DNA from: Pseudomonadota bacterium
Lineage (GTDB): Bacteria; Pseudomonadota; Alphaproteobacteria; Rhizobiales; Afifellaceae
Length of the DNA: 5,764 bases
Direction: 5' to 3'
Assembly (NCBI GenBank): GCA_023417735.1
Contig: JAEZEK010000353.1
Coordinates: 1-5,764 of the forward strand
Part shown: one piece after another, positions 5,715-5,764 of the stretch
Numbering within the stretch: position 1 is the first letter of the stretch
Layout: each line of letters starts with the position of its first letter
Translations under genes and position numbers: made by a program
Notes under the pieces: model-generated
The model's database searches: none
Told to the model about the DNA's origin: nothing
The model's input: the letters and a program-made list of their open reading frames with translations, nothing else

Positions 5715-5724
5715 GGGGGGGGGG
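5715..5724 (+). repeat. Ten-G homopolymer tract
   Basis: Ten consecutive G bases lie in a G-rich stretch that also has several GG and GGG runs between 5664 and 5730. Such tracts are prone to replication slippage and to sequencing length errors, and could form a G-quadruplex on the plus strand. Confidence 0.6.
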
Positions 5725-5744
5725 CTGCGGCGTCGCCTTTCCCA

Positions 5745-5764
5745 CTGTCGTCGTGCCCCGGGGT
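5745..5764. repeat. Probable start of a second palindromic repeat copy, cut by the window end
   Basis: CTGTCGTC (5745-5752) is the exact reverse complement of GACGACAG (5656-5663) at the right edge of the composite repeat. It is followed by GTGCCCCGGGG, which resembles the opening phrase of the same class of repeat. The remainder lies outside the window. Confidence 0.35.

Larger units (their letters stand above)
5465..5764. other. Non-coding tail of the window with hairpins and repeats
   Basis: I see no credible protein gene in these 300 nt. They contain a weak 6-bp stem (GCTCGG at 5494-5499 with CCGAGC at 5511-5516), the GAAA hairpin at 5525-5542, a composite palindromic repeat at 5578-5660, a 10-G tract at 5715-5724, and a probable second repeat copy starting near 5745. 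No clear T-tract terminator for the tRNA is visible. Confidence 0.6.

Noticed and set aside
5442..5764. Attachment site of an integrated element at the tRNA 3' end
   Set aside because: No second copy of the tRNA 3' segment, no integrase gene and no compositional change are visible in the window.
5465..5764. CRISPR array or insertion sequence in the repeat-rich tail
   Set aside because: The repeats are palindromic modules with irregular spacing and no unique spacers of constant length, and there is no transposase frame.

Overview
The window is GC-rich (roughly 70% by eye), and its proteins and gene order look alphaproteobacterial, most likely Hyphomicrobiales (Rhizobiales). The supporting signs are the run rpiA - DUF2059 - gor with a divergent phosphoglycolate phosphatase, a tRNA-Val(CAC), and a dispersed palindromic repeat of the kind common in that order. 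I cannot name the genus from sequence alone.

Layout from left to right. Positions 68-598 (+) encode a small exported Spy/CpxP-like helical protein. After a 17-nt gap, 616-1830 (+) encodes an uncharacterised major facilitator transporter; the two are probably co-transcribed. The transporter ends tail-to-tail on gor, with the two stop codons sharing bases. On the minus strand, and therefore transcribed right to left, rpiA (4518-3829), a DUF2059 exported protein (3772-3227) and glutathione reductase gor (3218-1827) form a tight operon. A 123-nt divergent intergenic region (4519-4641) separates rpiA from gph (4642-5334, +). tRNA-Val(CAC) follows at 5390-5464, with a good sigma70-type promoter whose -35 box overlaps the gph stop codon. 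The last 300 nt (5465-5764) hold no credible gene. They hold hairpins, a composite palindromic repeat, a G10 tract and what looks like the start of a second repeat copy cut by the window edge.

How the genes fit together: RpiA is the ribose/ribulose 5-phosphate isomerase of the pentose phosphate network. Gor uses NADPH, largely supplied by that network, to keep glutathione reduced. Gph clears 2-phosphoglycolate. The DUF2059 protein is predicted periplasmic and has no established function. The Spy-like protein and the transporter form a separate unit, possibly tied to envelope stress or metal/solute export, but no substrate can be read from sequence.

I found no convincing undescribed system. 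This is mainly a housekeeping region. The most noteworthy points are regulatory or structural: a promoter embedded in a stop codon, a possibly leaderless gph mRNA, a stem-loop abutting a ribosome binding site, and a mosaic palindromic repeat behind the tRNA.
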